NCBI GenBank assembly: GCA_002372325.1
Contig: DFFT01000081.1
Coordinates: 1-47,661 of the forward strand
Direction of reading: 5' to 3'
DNA: 47,661 nucleotides
Origin: Succinivibrionaceae bacterium UBA3769
GTDB taxonomy: Bacteria > Pseudomonadota > Gammaproteobacteria > Enterobacterales > Succinivibrionaceae
Made by a program: the position numbers and the translations under genes. Each line of letters starts with the position of its first letter. Position 1 is the stretch's first letter. Of this stretch, positions 18,701-27,365 are shown in pieces. The notes under the pieces were generated by a model. It saw nothing but the letters and a program-made list of their open reading frames with translations, was not told where the DNA came from and ran no database searches.

Positions 18701-19273
18701 CCTTAGTTCAAAAACGTAATTAAAGCCGTAGATAAAGCAGATGCGGTTTATAAAATTAAGATCGGTTTCATTGTGCTCCTGGGCGATCTGTCCGGCTGGG
18801 GGCACCTTGTCAAAGAGATCCTCGTCAAAGCGGCACGGGAGATGATATTCTTCAAAGACGGCGGTGATGATCTCTGCCGGCGTTTGTTTGGAATCGAAGC
18901 TCCGGGTGCGGCGCCTGATGTCCATGAGCGCCATTTCCGGCTCGATGGTGATTTCATAGCCGTAACAGTTCTGTCCCGGGGCGGCATTGCTAAGATCCGA
19001 TATAAGACCCAGAGCATTATAGGAGGAGATGATCCCCTGAAAATCCCGGCCCCGGCTCAGGACTCCCGTGGTATCGAACTCCCGGATGGAAAGCCGGGTT
19101 TTCAGGAGGAGACAGCTCTCCATGTCCTCCCGGGACAGAGGTTTTCCGGAAAACAGCGTGATCTCCGCCCGGAAGAGCTGGCTGATGCCTTCGGTGACTG
19201 CGCATTTGAAGGCCCGGGCGTCTGAAAGAGCGCATTCCTTCACAAAAGATACTTCGATTTCCTTTTTAAACAT
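15734..19273 (-). CDS. vgrG: T6SS spike protein VgrG (TssI), giant form, copy 2
   Basis: 1179 residues, a full-length paralogue of the vgrG immediately downstream. It has the same gp27-like hub (SFDSKQTPAEIITAVF, ETDLNFINRICFIYGFNYVFE), OB fold (NFPKVGQRVLLL), inserted helical region, beta-helix (ITADRSVTIEVGNNSFSI) and FSPWDAKI block. The long C-terminal extension ends in an Asn/Asp/Lys-rich tail that diverges most from copy 1. The two genes are separated by about 230 nt and arose by tandem duplication. A heterotrimer, or two alternative spikes sharing one PAAR protein, is possible. The first residues (MFKKEI...SFVK) are shared with copy 1 and with the fragment just upstream. Confidence 0.9.
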   Translation of the reverse strand: MFKKEIEVSFVKECALSDARAFKCAVTEGISQLFRAEITLFSGKPLSREDMESCLLLKTRLSIREFDTTGVLSRGRDFQGIISSYNALGLISDLSNAAPGQNCYGYEITIEPEMALMDIRRRTRSFDSKQTPAEIITAVFEEYHLPCRFDEDLFDKVPPAGQIAQEHNETDLNFINRICFIYGFNYVFELREAHNGEFPLTETVFSRGWHTGTKSPITGNTLSGLDEIPCSAETPAADFASSMIALDRLVETGFAGSGSIFRNSGEKAAEHLPQFFMKGFEARRGEGPNHGKNISAYVRESAQALDRLFSERALITAHDFAVASGQILRTESASFLTVRTRFSFNIDFPEEFRRVPGYPVREQELSLFAVAVPLPGDTSLTLGPLCCFGPIPENPVPGNAFALTEIPRPGQSRRHPEESPGSAMLASGESCGAVMLRATVTDAAGSLAAPGTIAPADDDDTAFPALFYAKTDNGDTAVKVNYVNPAESAPPLGNFPKVGQRVLLLEAGESYCFLGYLPDREGLPEYDSAMRQDLLQSSFLNSGFVRDAASGAAKMPDNTNRDINNQYLAFTRFSDSAALVKYIIMQKKLESFMTSLTYRLNTYKIKEIYDSKKTAAETKLQAVIEARGALDRAMGSGSGIDNARENLSKACAALSSLAGEIVAAIKEVKAVSDKIKDIIKKTPDAYTGSADENEARALGEILGIASAALFFDGTHREYGGIFERSAAGDIVDTADDSITLHAKRDVTITADRSVTIEVGNNSFSIDGNTLKLAVAYFKNKFSPWDAKISMSPISGVSVSGFQFSAKALTSACIGDSFGGGLSSKAGYLTVSAPKLKFANLSGWGLLKTVTALGARALDATSDTVCSAIGGDAADTAASVISDACGAGSTAVSLFNDAVVMYKTFKSSAEKTCSTTRAWVDLAISGIALAMDVIDVLESLASATIIDNFFDDKSFDERNKDNNYISAHDIYLMVTSGVRTATMIANALLLMGDNLISESTSAIELNSFGASITGSDISTSYKTANQKAGPANGTSAKDKLDNDVIDLNDNAAANLSRADILSFISSAAKGLGSMIAENIAQKTVQTATTANLTQNDTTGDKEIKIEKDSASTLKEENVLEKNENSVNKDEINGDEGKLDAVSVKGKTLNNDSTAVNNVSEAVTNENDAMETKQGALHMDT

Positions 19274-19339
19274 TTCTGCTTTACCTGTGCCTGTAATACC
19301 TGGCGGCCCCTTTGGCTGTCAGGCTTGTCCCTGACTCCT

Positions 19340-19411
19340 TCAGTTAACCGGCGCCGCCGCCTCCGGAGGACAGTCCCTGACAAATGACAGCCTGATTTCT
19401 TTGTGGAACAT
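19340..19411 (-). pseudogene. 23-codon vgrG 5'-end fragment with its own ribosome-binding site
   Basis: Reads MFHKEIRLSFVRDCPPEAAA and then PVN stop. The first 14 residues match the N-termini of both VgrGs (MFKKEI-x-x-SFVK-D/E-C), then the similarity ends. AAGGAG lies 8 nt before the ATG. It sits between tssM and vgrG copy 2. Most simply it is the scar of a third vgrG copy removed by recombination. The intact ribosome-binding site means a short leader peptide may still be made. Confidence 0.65.
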
Positions 19412-19486
19412 GCTGAGGTCTCCTTCATAGTATTGCGCTGACAGCCAAATTTGCCGCAAGGCGCCGGTTTTTGCTCATGCCCGGGC

Positions 19487-22400
19487 TTAGTAGGCTGACA
19501 GCAGAGGCCAGTTTTCCTGCGAGGGCCAGTCCTCCGGAGCGAGCATCTGCTGCGAGAAATAAACCTTAACAAAAATAACGCAGTCATCGCCGTCAGATGA
19601 TTTCACGGTCAGGGGCACATAGGAGGCGGCGCTGTTTTTCTGGTCGTCCTTGCCGTCCTTGCCGCTGCTCCTGCTTATGCGGATCAGATTTTTGTCCAGA
19701 TAAAGCCTAAGCGGCGCATAGCGGCCCCGGATATTGATTTCAGCCTCGGCTCCCTGGTCGTCGGAAAAGCGGAAGAACCGGAAGGTGAGCCCCTCGGCAT
19801 CGGCCCGGCCCTCGTAGATAACCTTCTCTGAGGTGTCCGTTACTATGGAGCTAAAGCGCTTTGCGGGCTCCTCGCCGGCCTGAATGTCCAGATAGCGGAA
19901 CTTCAGGGCGGCGTTGGTTCGTTCTTCCTTCCCGTAGACGCCGCTGATAAGAGCGTTCTGGGTTTTGATGTCGGGAATGGCGATTTTTACGGATACCGGG
20001 TTTTCCGTATCACCGAAGGTCTTCAGGATAAAATCCGCGTGCTGAGCCCATTGGGGCACGTTGTTTCTTCCGGAGGAAAGACCGGACATCAGGGGCTCCT
20101 TAAGCGTATCCACGCCCTCGTCCGCGGCAGCATCGGCTTCAGATGCGTCCTTTTCCGCTTCTATTTTCTCGGGGTCAGTGATAATGCCGAAGGATCTCAG
20201 AGATTTCCGGAGCTTTGCCATATCCTCGGGCAGAATGACCTGACCGCTTATATTGCCGTCACGGAGCACCGGGAAGTAGTAGAGGCGGTTCTGGAATTCT
20301 GCGAGAGAAGCAGTAACGTTGTAGTTGGCTTCCGCCTTCAGGAGCTGGATGCCCTGCCGCACGAAGGAATCCCACCAGGGGATGGTGCTATCAGCTCCCC
20401 TCTGCGACATCAGCTGCGTGTAATCCTTGCGGACGTTTTTTTTGCTGATGGTGTTAAGGTAGCGGTTGGCCTTCAGCGGATCGTCCGGCAGCAGCGACCA
20501 GGAGTTCAGGGTGGTGGAGCAGACCTGATTGTAGTTCAGATCCAAAAGCTTCATTCTTGCGGAAATATGCTTGAGAGCATGATCCCTGCTGCTGATGCCG
20601 CTGCCTGAAAGCACCGGATCCCGGATTTCCGAAAGCACGTCATAGGACATGTTGTACACGTCCCGGAGACTGGCATTGATTTCATAGGAACGGCTCCTTT
20701 TGGCAAACTCGTGGAAGCTTTCATAGTCATGGAAGGAGGGCTTCAGGTTTTCGGCAAAGGCGCTCCAGTAGGTCACAAAAGCATCGGCGTACCGGGTTAC
20801 CTGGCGCTGCATCTTCTGTACCCGGGGATCGCTGTCCACGAAGGCTGAAAATATGCCGTAGGCTTTTCCGGCAGCGGCGGTATCTCCCTTCTCTGCCGCC
20901 TGAGCTCCCTTCTCTGCCGCCTGAGCTCCCTTTTGCCCCTTGTTCTTTTTGGACTGCTGGCTGTATTCCAGGAGAGCTGCGGCCGGGTTTATCAGGATAT
21001 TCACGGCCCTCGGAGCGTATTCCGCATCCATGTTGAAGGATCCCAGCGTCCGGGCCGCGGAATCGGCGTCCAGATATTGTTCAAGAACCCCGTTTTCCGA
21101 GGAGATATCCCGGGCTACGGCGGCAACTGTGGCGGCCAGGCTGGTGTCTTCGGGATAGAATTCCAGCAGGTTTTTCGCCAGGCTGATAAGCGCGGTCGCC
21201 TCTTCATACTCCAGGAAGGCGCGGGCCGCATCCCCCAGTTTGGCGGTGGCCTCCAGGTCCTTGTGGCTGTCCAGGAAGGATTTAAGATGATTCCTCTTGA
21301 TCTTGAAGATGCTTCCCATATCCCGGATCTGCTTTTCAAAATTTTCCGGATGGCGCAGCGCTATGGGCAGATCCTCGTCATTGACGTAGATGATCCGGAG
21401 CATTTCGGCCAGATCCTGATAGTTCATCCGGTTATCGCTGCCTTTGGCGGAGCTCATGGCGAAGATTTTGCTGGCCAGGATGTCGGTGAGTCCGCTTTTA
21501 ACTGTTTGATAGTCCTTTTCCAGATTGTTCCGGGCCTTGTTTTGGAAATTCACCAGACTGTCTATGTCCGTGTAGCTGTAGTCGATATGAGCGCTGATGT
21601 CGCTGCTGGCATTGACATAGTCGATAAAATGCATGAAATCCTCATCAAGGATATTCTGGTAGTCGCGGTAGCTTTTTTCAAAATAGGCCGCGCGCGCCAT
21701 ATTGACGGATTCCTCGGCTTTCTTGTCTCCGGCATTGTCGTCCTTGTCCTGTTTTTCTTTTTTGCTGCCGGCTAAATCGCTAAGAGGAGGCATGGCAAAG
21801 GTTATCAGAAAATCCCGGTAATTTTTGCTGAGGTAATCAGTGGTGCTGATGGCGTGAAAAACCTCCTGACGCGCCTCCCGATAGTTCTGAAAGGCGCTGG
21901 TGATATTGTTCTGGCCTTCCCGGCCGAAATCCCTCAGAGTGTCAAGAGAGCGGTTCAGGTCGCTGCCGTGCATCACCACGTGCCGGAACATCTGGTAGTC
22001 GGATTCCGGGTAGGCGTTAACATCAATCAGCTGTTTAACCAGATTTTTGATGCCGTTATTGATGCCGGGGTAGAAATCCTTGTGAAGCAGGATCTGGCGC
22101 ACGGCATTTCTGGCGAAGCTTTCTTTGCCGGAGGCGAAATCGCTGATCTCCTGGGCTACCTTCCGGGAAACCTGGGGGTACATGTAGCGCACGATGCTTA
22201 CCAGACATTGCTCCATGACATCGGTGCTCTTTTCGCCGGCATGATTGTCCGCATCCGAAATGGAGAGATGCATGCAGTCCAGGAGGGCATCAGCGCGCTT
22301 TTCGGTGAAGTAGGAATCATCCCGCCGGAGATTGCTGACGAAGGACTTGCTGGCAGGGAACAGGATCATGTCCGTGGTCAGCTGGTTGTAAATGGTCTTT

Positions 22401-24079
22401 CTTTCGCTGTGACTGAGATTGTTATAGTCGTAGAAGAGATAGCTTGCGGGGGCATACAATAAGGGCAGGGGGCGATCCGCCAGGAGAGTGATCTTGGAGC
22501 TGGTGAAAAAATTAAACCGGGTGACCTCGGGCATGCCGTTCATGATGCTGTCAAAGTGATCCGTTCCCGTGGCGGTATTCTCATCCATGTCCAGGAGCGG
22601 GGAGTTCAGCGGGGCGTGCGCCTTGAACAGAGATGCCAGCTGCCGGTAAAACTGGGTATCCGCTTCCAGATTCCGGGTAATGAGCCGGTTCCCCAGCAGA
22701 GCTCCGGCCAGGTACATCAGGGAAATGAGCCCCAGGATCACTACCATGGTCAGAGCCGGCACATGCCTCCGGATGATTTCGCTTTTGGTAAATACCGCCA
22801 GCCGATCCAGATCGGCGAGACTCTGGCCCAGAAGTTCGTTGCGGAATACGGCCGCCTCCAGAGGAGTATGCCGGCTGGAGAGGGGGGCCTCATCCGGTTT
22901 GGCCTTTTTGAGTTCGGCAAAGACGGCGCTGAAGCATACCCCCTGATCGCAGGAGGAGCAGAAATAAATGCCCTCCGGCATTCCGGCGAGTGCGGAACTG
23001 TCCGGATCGAAAATTACCCGGAGGTAATGCCGGAGATTATCCTTCAGGGCCGCAACCTGATCCGGGAAGGCGAATACATAAGAGGAAAGATCGATTCTGC
23101 CCTGGGCGGTATAGCTGGCATCCAGGGCCTTCTTGGAGATCATGAGGCCCAGGGCGGTATCCTTAAGGGCGGCGATATACTCGTCCCAGGCCCGGCTGAA
23201 GACGCTGTCCGTGTAGCGTCCGGTTCCCTGGCGCAGGTCGGAGAGATCAATGCCGCTCATGCGGGTTCTGCTGGCGGCGGGGATGCCGTCAAAAAATTCC
23301 CGGAAGCCCAGAATGCAGTCCGCCTTGGTGATGACAATTCTGATGGGAACCATCATGCGGATGGCGCGGGTGAGTCTCAGCGTTTCTGAAAATATCAGGG
23401 CGGCCTTTTTGTCGGTGATGCTTTCGGAGTCGGCGATAAGAGCGTCGGCCGGGATAGTGAGAATTATGCCGGACAGGGGTTTTACCGCATGGACGCTATG
23501 GATAAACTCGCAGATGGCATACCATTCGGCGGAGGAGCCCCCCAGCCAGTTATCAAAGAACACATTGCCCCGGACATCCAGAAAAACCCGATCCCGGTGC
23601 ACATGAAAATGCAGGGGCTCCGTATTGCCGGGATCCTGCTCCTGTCTGATGGATACCGTGTTGAGTTCGCCGTCCCGGAAGAGGGATGTTTTGCCGGAGA
23701 GGGGTTCGCCCAGCACCGCATACCACGGCGTATGCTGCTTTTTGATGCAGTGGGTTTTAATGTAATCCTGGGCGGTTTTGAAAATCAGCCTGATGATCTC
23801 GTAATTGGCGGAGAGATTCTGCTTGCCCTGGGAGGCTCCTTTTTCTCCCGATACCATCCGGGAAAGGTTTGACCAGACCATGAGATCGTCCTTCAGGGAA
23901 CGCCGTTCCTCGTTAAGCGCGCGGCGGCGGCGGATTTTTCGGATGATCACATAAATGACAAAGGCGGAAATAACGAGAAGAATGATGAATACCAGAATGC
24001 CCAGGGGGTTCCCGAAAAGAGATGTGAAAAAATCGGGGCCTTCCTGAGTGACTTCGGCGGCGTTTTTGAGATTATCCAT
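19487..24079 (-). CDS. tssM: T6SS inner-membrane complex protein TssM (IcmF/VasK)
   Basis: 1530 residues, long for TssM (usually about 1100-1300). An N-terminal TM segment (about 27-47) is followed by a cytoplasmic GTPase-like domain with an intact Walker A, GEPLSGKT (124-131), and an ITKADC guanine-specificity-like motif. A second TM (about 438-462) leads into a very large periplasmic region ending in the VasK-type C-terminal domain that contacts the outer-membrane lipoprotein. With TssL and the lipoprotein it forms the envelope-spanning channel. Its ATG overlaps the tssL stop (TAATG). A charged Ala/Lys linker near residue 1055 contains two copies of KGAQAAE made by a 21-bp tandem repeat. 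Confidence 0.95.
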   Translation of the reverse strand: MDNLKNAAEVTQEGPDFFTSLFGNPLGILVFIILLVISAFVIYVIIRKIRRRRALNEERRSLKDDLMVWSNLSRMVSGEKGASQGKQNLSANYEIIRLIFKTAQDYIKTHCIKKQHTPWYAVLGEPLSGKTSLFRDGELNTVSIRQEQDPGNTEPLHFHVHRDRVFLDVRGNVFFDNWLGGSSAEWYAICEFIHSVHAVKPLSGIILTIPADALIADSESITDKKAALIFSETLRLTRAIRMMVPIRIVITKADCILGFREFFDGIPAASRTRMSGIDLSDLRQGTGRYTDSVFSRAWDEYIAALKDTALGLMISKKALDASYTAQGRIDLSSYVFAFPDQVAALKDNLRHYLRVIFDPDSSALAGMPEGIYFCSSCDQGVCFSAVFAELKKAKPDEAPLSSRHTPLEAAVFRNELLGQSLADLDRLAVFTKSEIIRRHVPALTMVVILGLISLMYLAGALLGNRLITRNLEADTQFYRQLASLFKAHAPLNSPLLDMDENTATGTDHFDSIMNGMPEVTRFNFFTSSKITLLADRPLPLLYAPASYLFYDYNNLSHSERKTIYNQLTTDMILFPASKSFVSNLRRDDSYFTEKRADALLDCMHLSISDADNHAGEKSTDVMEQCLVSIVRYMYPQVSRKVAQEISDFASGKESFARNAVRQILLHKDFYPGINNGIKNLVKQLIDVNAYPESDYQMFRHVVMHGSDLNRSLDTLRDFGREGQNNITSAFQNYREARQEVFHAISTTDYLSKNYRDFLITFAMPPLSDLAGSKKEKQDKDDNAGDKKAEESVNMARAAYFEKSYRDYQNILDEDFMHFIDYVNASSDISAHIDYSYTDIDSLVNFQNKARNNLEKDYQTVKSGLTDILASKIFAMSSAKGSDNRMNYQDLAEMLRIIYVNDEDLPIALRHPENFEKQIRDMGSIFKIKRNHLKSFLDSHKDLEATAKLGDAARAFLEYEEATALISLAKNLLEFYPEDTSLAATVAAVARDISSENGVLEQYLDADSAARTLGSFNMDAEYAPRAVNILINPAAALLEYSQQSKKNKGQKGAQAAEKGAQAAEKGDTAAAGKAYGIFSAFVDSDPRVQKMQRQVTRYADAFVTYWSAFAENLKPSFHDYESFHEFAKRSRSYEINASLRDVYNMSYDVLSEIRDPVLSGSGISSRDHALKHISARMKLLDLNYNQVCSTTLNSWSLLPDDPLKANRYLNTISKKNVRKDYTQLMSQRGADSTIPWWDSFVRQGIQLLKAEANYNVTASLAEFQNRLYYFPVLRDGNISGQVILPEDMAKLRKSLRSFGIITDPEKIEAEKDASEADAAADEGVDTLKEPLMSGLSSGRNNVPQWAQHADFILKTFGDTENPVSVKIAIPDIKTQNALISGVYGKEERTNAALKFRYLDIQAGEEPAKRFSSIVTDTSEKVIYEGRADAEGLTFRFFRFSDDQGAEAEINIRGRYAPLRLYLDKNLIRISRSSGKDGKDDQKNSAASYVPLTVKSSDGDDCVIFVKVYFSQQMLAPEDWPSQENWPLLSAY
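20884..20925 (-). repeat. Two 21-bp tandem repeats inside tssM
   Basis: The units at 20884-20904 and 20905-20925 are identical, and a diverging third partial unit follows. They encode KGAQAAE twice in a predicted flexible linker of the periplasmic region. Copy number could vary by slippage without changing the frame. Confidence 0.85.
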
Positions 24080-24996
24080 TATTTCTGCTCCTTCTTTGCG
24101 GCGGCAGCGTCATTTTCAGAGAAGCTCTTCCCGGCATCGCCGGCGGGCGCCGGGCTATCTTCAGGAGCCTGGGCGTCATCAGCAGGGATGTCGTGCTCCT
24201 TTAAAATTTCTCTGGCATCGGGAGCGGGGTTGTAAAACGAGCTTCCCGTGTCGGCGGCATCCGACTCAGATCCGGCCCGAAATATGGTGTTACCGGTACC
24301 GCCTACGAGATAATCCTCGCTGGGGGAGGCGGCGCGCATAGCCTGTCTGATGCTGCTTCTGAATGAAGCAGTGCTGGCCTGTATGGAGAGCCCGTTAAGG
24401 ACAAAGCACATCAGCGTTACCAGAACCATGACGGCGAGAATCTTGAAGCTTCTGTAGGTGTTCCAGGACTTGTCGGCCGAGGCTGCCGACGGCTTCCGGG
24501 TCAGGCAGATCTGGTCGTAGCCCTTTTTCAGGCGCCCCTCCAGCATTTCTGCTGAAGCTTGCATTCTCCGGATAACCTCAACGGGTTCTCTGCGGTAGGC
24601 GCCGTCGAAGCCAAGTCCCAGCATGATGTAGTAAATGGTGAGAATGTCAGGATTCTTCTCCACCCGGACGGCTTCGTCAAACAGATCAAAAAACTTGTCA
24701 TCGCCGGAGAGCTCGTTGTAGCTGTGAGCCATGGGGACATAATCCCGGGAAAAGGAGAAGCCGGACTCCTTGACGGTGTAGTCAATGAAAAAGATCAGGG
24801 GGAATTCGATTTTCCGAAAATCAGCCTTCAGGGATTCATGCTTGTCCGCCTGGCGTCTGGCCTCGTTAAGCAGCCGGGTGATGTCTGCGGAAAACTCCTC
24901 ATACCGGAGTTCGTTGCCGTTTTGTTCGCTGATATAGTAATTGCACATCCGGTAAAGTACGGGACTTACAATTTCCAGAATTTCGCTTGCTGCCAT
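24079..24996 (-). CDS. tssL: T6SS inner-membrane protein TssL (DotU)
   Basis: 305 residues. The cytoplasmic N-terminal helical bundle has DotU features (YRMCNYYISEQ, FFIDYTVKES, YYIMLGLGFDGAYR). One TM helix follows near 181-203 (ILAVMVLVTLMCFVL), then a short periplasmic tail of about 100 residues rich in Ala/Asp/Pro/Lys. There is no OmpA-like peptidoglycan-binding domain. It pairs with TssM, whose start overlaps this stop, and links the membrane complex to the TssK baseplate. AGGAG lies 6 nt before the start. Confidence 0.92.
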   Translation of the reverse strand: MAASEILEIVSPVLYRMCNYYISEQNGNELRYEEFSADITRLLNEARRQADKHESLKADFRKIEFPLIFFIDYTVKESGFSFSRDYVPMAHSYNELSGDDKFFDLFDEAVRVEKNPDILTIYYIMLGLGFDGAYRREPVEVIRRMQASAEMLEGRLKKGYDQICLTRKPSAASADKSWNTYRSFKILAVMVLVTLMCFVLNGLSIQASTASFRSSIRQAMRAASPSEDYLVGGTGNTIFRAGSESDAADTGSSFYNPAPDAREILKEHDIPADDAQAPEDSPAPAGDAGKSFSENDAAAAKKEQK

Positions 24997-25092
24997 TTTC
25001 TGCTCCTGATGCTTATCTGTTTCATTCCTGTCTCAGCATGTCCTGACGGCTTCCTGCTTTCTTTGCTGCCACGGTCATTTTTTCCATTGGTT

Positions 25093-26478
25093 TCAGCTCT
25101 CGCCGTTGTCAATGAGGATGTACAGCTTTGCGGAAAACTTTCCGTTCATGGAGGGGGCATAGTCCAGCACCATGGCTCGGTCATCCATGATATAGCGCCA
25201 CATGCGGGCTGATTCGTCCTTCATCACCTTGAAGTAGACAGTATTGCTGCTCATTACCGGCAGATAACGGGGCGGGAAGCGGGAATGGCAGAGCCGCACG
25301 CCGCGTACCCGGCTGTCAATGGAGCCCCTGTCAATAAGACGGAAGCTGTCCCCGGATTCGATTTCTCCTATGAGATCCTTCCAGCTGATATCGCCTTCGA
25401 AGGCAATGAAGAAATCACCGGCGCCGGAAATCTTTTCGGGAGAGAAGGCTGCTACAAGCCGGGTACCCGCCTCATCGGGCAGGAAATCCGCAGTGATGAA
25501 CTCGGCTTTTCCATGGGCATTCAGCACGGCGCTGATGTTCTTTATGGCCGCGCTGAAAATGCCGTAGAGATTGTAATGGTCATAGGCGGGTATCTCACCG
25601 CTGTCAGACAGGGGGCTTATTGCTCTCAGGGAGGCCAGCAGCCTGGCAAGGGTCTGGTACAGCTGAAACGGCGCGGTCTTGTCGGGTACCAGAAGATTGG
25701 TGAGTTCGGCGATGCTGACGTTCAGGCACTGGAGCTCCATGATGCGGAGCACGGTGGCTCCTGTGGCCAGATTGGGCTCGAAGCCGGAACTTTCAATGTC
25801 GGACAGCAGCCGGGATTTGCAGCTTTTGAGCTCAAAAAGGAGATCCTGGGACATGATAAAAATATTGGAATCCCGGGAGAGCAGAACCGTGGGAGGAGTA
25901 TAGGGCACTCTTTCCAGAATCGCGGCTCCGGCTCCGGCTGAGATCCATTTCAGCTTAATAAGCGGGAGGGTGGCGCAGTCTGATGCCTTCTTGGGATCCG
26001 TAATCAGCCGGACGCTGAGACTTCTTTTAAACACGGTGGTCTCGTTGTCGCCCGTATTCTCGTCCAGCACGGAGGTTTCATGGAGGAGGTAGCGCCGGCG
26101 TTCCCGGGAATCATCCTGGCAGAGATTGGGTTCTGTGGCCGAATAGTAGGGCACCGCCAGGTAGACCGTGATTTCGGAGGACGGATTTTCGGGATCCGGC
26201 TCCAGGGAACAGGGGGTAATGGCGCAGTTGCCTGGCATGGACAGAAACAGGCCGTCCGGCATTACCGCGGAAATGGAATTTACCACGATGCGGCGGGATT
26301 TGAGAGCCTCCAGGTCGATTTCCACATTGCAGATGCCCTCCATATATGGAATGGCCAGTCCGGTGTGGGCATTCATGGCGTCATTAATCACGCGCTGCAA
26401 CTGCTGAAAGTGATGGGGCTGCAGGAAGAGTCCTTCGCTCCAGTGAAGAAACATGGGGTATTTCACATCATTCTCCAT
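25093..26478 (-). CDS. tssK: T6SS baseplate protein TssK
   Basis: 461 residues, a normal length. The diagnostic N-terminus is VKYPMFLHWSEGLFLQPHHF, followed by the shell, middle and C-terminal domains of TssK, with ELTNLLVPDKTAPFQLYQ and a final region near FPPRYLPVMSSNTVYFKV. TssK trimers connect the TssEFG wedge to TssL/TssM. It lies 178 nt after the lipoprotein gene and 96 nt before tssL. A clear ribosome-binding site is lacking, though AAAGGA occurs about 15 nt upstream. Confidence 0.95.
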   Translation of the reverse strand: MENDVKYPMFLHWSEGLFLQPHHFQQLQRVINDAMNAHTGLAIPYMEGICNVEIDLEALKSRRIVVNSISAVMPDGLFLSMPGNCAITPCSLEPDPENPSSEITVYLAVPYYSATEPNLCQDDSRERRRYLLHETSVLDENTGDNETTVFKRSLSVRLITDPKKASDCATLPLIKLKWISAGAGAAILERVPYTPPTVLLSRDSNIFIMSQDLLFELKSCKSRLLSDIESSGFEPNLATGATVLRIMELQCLNVSIAELTNLLVPDKTAPFQLYQTLARLLASLRAISPLSDSGEIPAYDHYNLYGIFSAAIKNISAVLNAHGKAEFITADFLPDEAGTRLVAAFSPEKISGAGDFFIAFEGDISWKDLIGEIESGDSFRLIDRGSIDSRVRGVRLCHSRFPPRYLPVMSSNTVYFKVMKDESARMWRYIMDDRAMVLDYAPSMNGKFSAKLYILIDNGES

Positions 26479-26636
26479 TCCAAAGCGCGGCAGTCCTTTC
26501 TGAGGGTGGCGTCATGATGATTTCCTCGAACTGCCGCATTTCATTTATGAGCCCCGGTCAAGGCGGCAAACCATGCGGGGCGGGTAGCGTCTTTATCGAA
26601 ACGACTTAATTGAAAACAGAGGGGCTTAAGTCAGCT

Positions 26637-26656
26637 CCTCCGGGCAAATCCGGAGG
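26637..26656 (-). promoter_or_regulatory. Hairpin directly after the T6SS lipoprotein stop
   Basis: CCTCCGG/CCGGAGG 7-bp stem with a 6-nt loop, abutting the stop codon of the lipoprotein gene and 158 nt before tssK. No T run follows. It could be an mRNA-processing or partial-termination element that changes the ratio of lipoprotein to TssK/L/M. Confidence 0.4.
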
Positions 26657-27361
26657 TCAGGGCCTGTCCGGAGGCTCGGTGCCGGGTACTACCTCCCGGC
26701 ATTCCATATTGCCTAAAGGATCTCCGGGCTTTGGCGGCTTACCGGTTTTGCCGGGCACGCAGCGGAGTTCCATGCTGCGGGGTTCCTTGGCGGTTTCAGG
26801 AGCTTCCGGAAGGTCATTCTCTGCATCCTCCTCGGTGGTTCTGACAATTCCGGCCCCGGCAATTTTCAGATAAAGATCCGGGTTGTCATCAAAAAAACCG
26901 GTGGGGATTTTATAGACGAATTTCCGGGGATCCAGCTTGTCATCGGATTGTTTTTCATCCCCGCTGTCCTGGTCTCCCATGAGAGGGAGATTAACCAGCA
27001 CTACCAGATATTCCGGCGAGCGGCCCATGAGCTTTCTATATTCCGGCGTGCCGGCGCGAAAGGTTCTCTTTCTGAGGTTGCGGTCGGAAAACCGGTAGGT
27101 CACCGGATCAAAGTACTGACGGAGAGAGCTGCCGGATTCAAAATACTTTTCAGGAGAGTACTTTGAAAGTCTGATGACTTCCTCCTGCCGGGCTCCCAGC
27201 ACGTCCGTCTCGAAGGTGGGGTAGTGGCCGTAGGTTTTTGCCAGATCCTTCGAGGGGTAGATGCTGACATCAAAGCTGGCTGAGGTGCCCTGTTCCGAAG
27301 AGCATCCCAAGAGGGATCCCGCCAAAAGCAGGACGGCCCCGTAATGCGTGCAGGATTTCAT
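26657..27361 (-). CDS. T6SS-associated outer-membrane lipoprotein in the TssJ position
   Basis: 234 residues from the ATG at 27361, chosen because AAGGG lies 8 nt upstream and it begins directly with a lipoprotein signal (lipobox LLGC). The frame extends 40 codons further upstream only as a shadow of the preceding gene. The body has the pattern of the non-classical T6SS lipoproteins: a beta-strand, then YSPEKYF...SSLRQYF, then FRAGTPEYRKLM and EYLVVLVNLPLM. It ends in a Pro/Glu/Gly-rich tail. The gene sits next to tssK-L-M and no other candidate TssJ exists here, so it probably anchors TssM to the outer membrane. This function is inferred from position and weak similarity. Confidence 0.65.
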   Translation of the reverse strand: MKSCTHYGAVLLLAGSLLGCSSEQGTSASFDVSIYPSKDLAKTYGHYPTFETDVLGARQEEVIRLSKYSPEKYFESGSSLRQYFDPVTYRFSDRNLRKRTFRAGTPEYRKLMGRSPEYLVVLVNLPLMGDQDSGDEKQSDDKLDPRKFVYKIPTGFFDDNPDLYLKIAGAGIVRTTEEDAENDLPEAPETAKEPRSMELRCVPGKTGKPPKPGDPLGNMECREVVPGTEPPDRP

Positions 27362-27365
27362 GATG

